Shown here piece after piece: positions 60,921 to 64,000 of a stretch of DNA of 64,000 bases. Within the stretch, counting starts at the first letter, position 1. Every line of letters begins with the position of its first letter. Origin of the DNA: Nocardia xishanensis NBRC 101358 (GTDB lineage Bacteria; Actinomycetota; Actinomycetes; Mycobacteriales; Mycobacteriaceae); NCBI RefSeq assembly GCF_001613365.1, contig NZ_BDCF01000025.1, positions 1-64,000 of the forward strand, read 5' to 3'. Under the pieces are notes generated by a model. That model had not been told where the DNA came from. It worked only from the letters and a program-made list of their open reading frames with translations, and made no database searches. The position numbers and the translations under genes were made by a program.

Positions 60921-61918
60921 GCCGGCCACGACGCTCCGCCGCGGGCTACGACGAATCCGACGTACGGGTTCGTCCCGGCCGAAGTTCGCGTCCGCGCACC
61001 AAAACTCGTCCACAGCACAACGACGCCGAGTCCGCCATGGTGGTCTCCGTCGACCGCGGCCGCTGGGGCTGCGTGCTCGACGGCGACCCAGAACGCAGGA
61101 TCGTGGCCATGCGGGCGCGCGAACTCGGCCGCACCCCGATCGTGGTCGGCGACCAGGTGGACGTCGTCGGCGACCTGTCCGGCAAACCCGACACGCTGGC
61201 GCGCATCGTGCGCGTCGGTGAGCGCAGGACGGTACTGCGCCGCACCGCTGACGACACCGACCCGTTCGAGCGGATCGTGGTCGGCAACGCCGAAAAGCTG
61301 TTCGTCGTGGTGGCGCTCGCCGACCCGCCGCCGCGCACGGGTTTCGTCGAACGGTGCATGGTCGCCGCGTACGTCGGCGGGCTGCGTCCAGTGCTGTGCC
61401 TCACCAAGCACGACTTGGCCGCCGACTCCGAATTCGCCTCCGCCTTCGACGATCTCGATCTCACGATCGTCTACGGCGGCATCGACGATCCGCTCGATCC
61501 GGTGCTCGACATGCTGACCGACCACCTCACCGCGTTCATCGGGCACTCCGGCGTCGGCAAGTCGACCCTGGTGAATCGCCTTGTGCCGGATGCCGATCGG
61601 GCGGTCGGCGAGGTCTCCGGCGTCGGCAAGGGCAAGCACACCTCCACCCAGTCCATCGCGCTGGCGCTGCCCGGCGGCGGCTGGGTGATCGACACTCCCG
61701 GCGTGCGCTCCTTCGGCCTCGCCCACATCACCCCGGACGACGTCATCCTGGCCTTCAGCGATCTCGCCGAGGCGATCGAGGACTGCCCGCGCGGCTGCAC
61801 CCACCTCGGGCCGCCCGCGGATCCTGAATGCGCGCTGGACACGCTGCCGGACAAGGAACGGCGCGTGGCCGCGATTCGCCGGTTGCTGGTGGCGCTGAAC
61901 TCCAACGATCCCTGGTAG
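60884..61918 (+). CDS. rsgA: Small ribosomal subunit biogenesis GTPase RsgA
   Basis: A circularly permuted GTPase (344 residues at most) that matures the 30S subunit. N-terminal OB fold (about 40-110), then permuted G motifs: CLTKHDL (G4), GHSGVGKSTLVNRL (G1), and DTPGVRSFG (G3), followed by a zinc segment CPRGCTHLGPPADPEC. The start is unclear: GTG at 60884 overlaps the end of aroA and has no ribosome site; a CTG at 60917, within CTGA at the aroA stop, would be a four-base overlap giving the usual start (SRPRRSAAGYDESDVRVRPG). Corresponds to Rv3228. Confidence 0.93.
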   Translation: MGADAERRSRALSRPRRSAAGYDESDVRVRPGRSSRPRTKTRPQHNDAESAMVVSVDRGRWGCVLDGDPERRIVAMRARELGRTPIVVGDQVDVVGDLSGKPDTLARIVRVGERRTVLRRTADDTDPFERIVVGNAEKLFVVVALADPPPRTGFVERCMVAAYVGGLRPVLCLTKHDLAADSEFASAFDDLDLTIVYGGIDDPLDPVLDMLTDHLTAFIGHSGVGKSTLVNRLVPDADRAVGEVSGVGKGKHTSTQSIALALPGGGWVIDTPGVRSFGLAHITPDDVILAFSDLAEAIEDCPRGCTHLGPPADPECALDTLPDKERRVAAIRRLLVALNSNDPW

Positions 61919-62001
61919 GACTTGCCGATCGTGCTGGGGTCGGTTGGCGGGAACGATCCGCTTCCCGCGCTGACGTCCCCGGCGCAAGTAGGGTGGAGCG
62001 G

Positions 62002-62757
62002 GTGACCCAGGAAGCCGCCGTCGCCGCTCTGCTCCGCGCCGCACTCGGGCCCCGCTTGCTCGGCGCCTACCGCCACGGTTCGGCCGCGCTCGGCGGGTTG
62101 CGGCCACACAGCGATCTCGACATTCTCGTCGTCACCGACGGGCGGCTGGACAATTCGCAGCGGCGGGCGCTGGTCGACGGGTTGCTCACCGTTTCCGGCG
62201 ATCCGCGCGTACCCGGCGCGCCGCGACCGGTCGAACTCAGCACGGTCGCCCAGGCCGACGTGCGGCCGTGGCAGTTCCCGCCGACCCTCGATTTCCAGTA
62301 CGGCGAATGGCTGCGTGACGACTACGAACGCGGGATGCTGCCCACGGCGGCGCCGGATCGTGGCCTCGCCGTCCTGGTCACGATGACCCTTCAGGCCGAC
62401 TCGCCACTGGTCGGCCCGCCGCCCGCCGAGTTGCTCGACCCCGTACCGCCCGAGCATCTGCGCGGCGTGCTGCTCGACGGCGTCACCGACCTGCTCGCCG
62501 AGCTCGACAGCGATACTCGCAACGTGCTGCTCCGCCTGGCCCGCGTCTGGATGACATTGGAAACGGGCGAGATTCGCGCCAAACCCGAGGCAGCGAGCTG
62601 GGCCGTCGATCGGCTTCCCGCCGAGCACCGCCCCGCGCTCGCACACGCCCGTGCGGTTTACCTCGGGGACGCCGAGGACGTGTGGGCCGATCGGCTTCCG
62701 CAGGCGCACGACACCGCTTCCGCGCTCGTCAGCGAAATACTTCAGTACAGCGCGTGA
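62002..62757 (+). CDS. AadA-like nucleotidyltransferase
   Basis: A 251-residue protein similar to streptomycin/spectinomycin adenylyltransferases (ANT(3'')-type). The nucleotidyltransferase motif GSAALGGLRPHSDLDILVV, with Asp residues for Mg2+, is near residue 27-45; a helical C-terminal half follows (NVLLRLARVWMTLETGEIRAKPEAA). It could inactivate an aminoglycoside, but chromosomal members in environmental actinobacteria are often of unknown role. GTG at 62002, with an alternative GTG at 61993. Confidence 0.82.
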   Translation: MTQEAAVAALLRAALGPRLLGAYRHGSAALGGLRPHSDLDILVVTDGRLDNSQRRALVDGLLTVSGDPRVPGAPRPVELSTVAQADVRPWQFPPTLDFQYGEWLRDDYERGMLPTAAPDRGLAVLVTMTLQADSPLVGPPPAELLDPVPPEHLRGVLLDGVTDLLAELDSDTRNVLLRLARVWMTLETGEIRAKPEAASWAVDRLPAEHRPALAHARAVYLGDAEDVWADRLPQAHDTASALVSEILQYSA

Positions 62758-62817
62758 ATCGCATCGATCGCGGTGAAACCGAGGGGTCGACCGAAACGAC
62801 TGCCTGGTGGTCGCGGG

Positions 62818-63195
62818 TCAGTGACCGTCGGGTTGCCCTGGTGCGAACGGCCACTCCTCGAAGTGCACGCAGCGGCCGGAATCGTCGAAGCGGATGATCC
62901 ACAGGTCGCGCCAGCGGGCGGGATCGTCGCGCTCGTATTCGACCTGGACCCGGACCACCGCGGTGTCGCCGTCCACCGCGACGAGGTCGGAAATCATGGT
63001 GAACAGCTCGTCCGGTCCGTCCCGGCCCGCTTCCCAGAACTCGGCCAGCGCCGTGCGGCCGACGATCGGGTTCGCCCACGGGGACACCACGTAGCGGGTG
63101 TCCTCGACGAACAGTTCAGCGAGCGCGTTGGTGCCCGGTGTGCGCCAGGCACGTTCGTAGGCCGCCACCCATGCGCGAACCGTTTCGCGATCCAT
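62818..63195 (-). CDS. SnoaL-like / NTF2-fold protein
   Basis: A 125-residue NTF2-fold protein: VRAWVAAYERAWRTPGTNALAELFVEDTRYVVSPWANPIVGRTALAEFW at the start and VVRVQVEYERDDPARWRDLWIIRFDDSGRCVHFEEWPF at the end. SnoaL-like members are small-molecule isomerases or binding proteins; substrate unknown. ATG at 63195. Confidence 0.85.
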   Translation of the reverse strand: MDRETVRAWVAAYERAWRTPGTNALAELFVEDTRYVVSPWANPIVGRTALAEFWEAGRDGPDELFTMISDLVAVDGDTAVVRVQVEYERDDPARWRDLWIIRFDDSGRCVHFEEWPFAPGQPDGH

Positions 63196-63553
63196 GCCAC
63201 GGACGGTACTCCGAGCGATGCGCGGGAACGAAGAATTACGAACACGTTCGACGTGCCGCCGGATTCGGCCGACGCGCTGCGCGGCTTCGGCGCCGTCGAT
63301 GATGGGCTCTTCTGCGAACTCTGAAATCGAATCACGCACTGCGAGTGATCAATCCCCGCATCCGTGCGCCAAAACCAGGGAGCAGGTACGGAATTGGGAA
63401 CAGTTCCGAGTGGAGAGTTCGGCCCACCCCCCTTTGCCGGAGAGAAAGCCGATCGCCGTGCCGAATCGGTCAAACGACCTAGATCAATCCGTCTACGGTG
63501 TCGGGGAATTCAGAGATTCGTCAACGACGATGCAGTCAGAAGGCGAGGCAGTT
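63196..63553. other. Divergent promoter region before the EspR-like gene
   Basis: About 360 bp between the SnoaL-like and EspR-like gene starts. A short palindrome GGAACAGTTCC lies at 63397-63407 and an AT-richer stretch follows at 63475-63530. An in-frame ATG at 63530 is an alternative EspR-like start. Confidence 0.5.
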
Positions 63554-63970
63554 GTGGACAGGGATTTCGGAACCCGGTTGACCCTGGCGTTCGAGATGTG
63601 GGAGCGCCGGTACGGGCAGCCGCTCTCCGATCAGACCGTCGCGGCGTGGTTGACGGCCATCGGCCGGCAGGTCACCCCCGACTACGTGCAATGCCTGCGC
63701 ACCGGCCACATCGCCATCGTCCCGGCCGAACTGCGTTCCGCCATCGCACAGGTCTTCGGCGTCGACCCCGGCTTCTTCGCCTATCTTCCCCTCCTGTCGC
63801 ACGCCGAGGACGCGGCCGTCCTCGCCGACCTCGACAACCCCACCCTGCGCCGCCTCGGCCGCGTCGCCACCGGCCTCTCCATGCGCACGATGCTCTACCT
63901 GGAATCGGTCGCCGACACCCTCCGCCGCGCCGACGGTCTTCCCCCGATCAACTGGACCGCCCAAATCTGA
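63554..63970 (+). CDS. EspR-like helix-turn-helix DNA-binding protein
   Basis: A 138-residue protein similar in length and layout to mycobacterial EspR (Rv3849): N-terminal helix-turn-helix (TRLTLAFEMWERRYGQPLSDQTVAAWL, then YVQCLRTGHIAIVPAELRSAIAQVFGVDPGFF) and a C-terminal dimerisation helix bundle ending in LESVADTLRRADGL. EspR is a nucleoid-associated regulator of cell-wall genes. GTG at 63554 has AGGCGAGG upstream. Confidence 0.8.
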   Translation: MDRDFGTRLTLAFEMWERRYGQPLSDQTVAAWLTAIGRQVTPDYVQCLRTGHIAIVPAELRSAIAQVFGVDPGFFAYLPLLSHAEDAAVLADLDNPTLRRLGRVATGLSMRTMLYLESVADTLRRADGLPPINWTAQI

Positions 63971-64000
63971 CCCACAATTCGTGGTGGCCCCTCGCCACGA

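Noticed and set aside
57933..61013. 1026-codon minus-strand frame opposite aldehyde dehydrogenase and aroA
   Set aside because: Antisense to two enzymes with intact active sites; composition typical of a shadow frame.

Overview
The window is high-GC actinobacterial DNA, most likely from Nocardia or a close relative in the Mycobacteriales. Evidence for this is the GTG/TTG starts, WhiB1, the PdtaS kinase, the SigH/RshA pair, an EspR-like protein, DUF3107/DUF3152 proteins and an AdnA-type helicase. The gene order at both ends follows, from memory, the Mycobacterium tuberculosis segment running from adnA (Rv3202c) through lipV, an Rv3204-like alkyltransferase-like gene, an Rv3205c-like gene, moeZ, DUF3152, TetR, DUF3107, a ferritin-like protein, rhlE, an Rv3212-like gene, a phosphoglycerate-mutase-like phosphatase, GNAT, whiB1, pdtaS, a biotinyl carrier, rshA, sigH, SRAP and aroA to rsgA. 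Family assignments come from reading motifs; no database search was run.

Regions. (1) 1-2676: truncated adnA-like helicase (minus strand), alpha/beta hydrolase, alkyltransferase-like DNA repair protein. (2) About 2686-35300 is a block of about 33 kb of accessory metabolism between two neighbours that are adjacent in mycobacteria: two-domain VOC protein, fused MobA-MoeA molybdenum cofactor protein, a 56-residue basic protein, sulfatase, DUF1330 protein, a methionine salvage operon (fused mtnA-mtnB, mtnD, mtnC), a hypothetical plus XRE regulator pair, the respiratory nitrate reductase operon narGHJI, a hicAB-like toxin-antitoxin pair, several small genes (two of them broken), the narK-nirB-nirD-hemD-like-cbiX-like nitrite reduction operon, an MFS transporter with a divergent GntR regulator, and a second narK. 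(3) 35468-42921: conserved core with moeZ, DUF3152, TetR, DUF3107, YceI, an XRE regulator and a ferritin-like protein. (4) 42997-52279: hydrolase, RhlE-like helicase with a long repetitive tail, membrane and secreted proteins, endonuclease V, lipid kinase, whiB1. (5) 52626-63970: pdtaS, biotinyl carrier, bL37, rshA-sigH, YbaK, SRAP, aldehyde dehydrogenase, aroA, rsgA, an AadA-like nucleotidyltransferase and an EspR-like DNA-binding protein.

How the genes fit together: nitrate enters through two NarK-type carriers, NarGHI reduces it with molybdenum cofactor that MobA-MoeA and MoeZ could help supply, and NirBD reduces nitrite to ammonium using sirohaem that the HemD-like and CbiX-like proteins could supply. 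GlnR-like box clusters lie in front of both narK genes. The most unusual small-scale structures are a 24-bp-period CTAG array in the hicAB promoter, a 34-bp hairpin sequence duplicated on both sides of hicAB, and a structured leader before the second narK containing a hexaloop hairpin.
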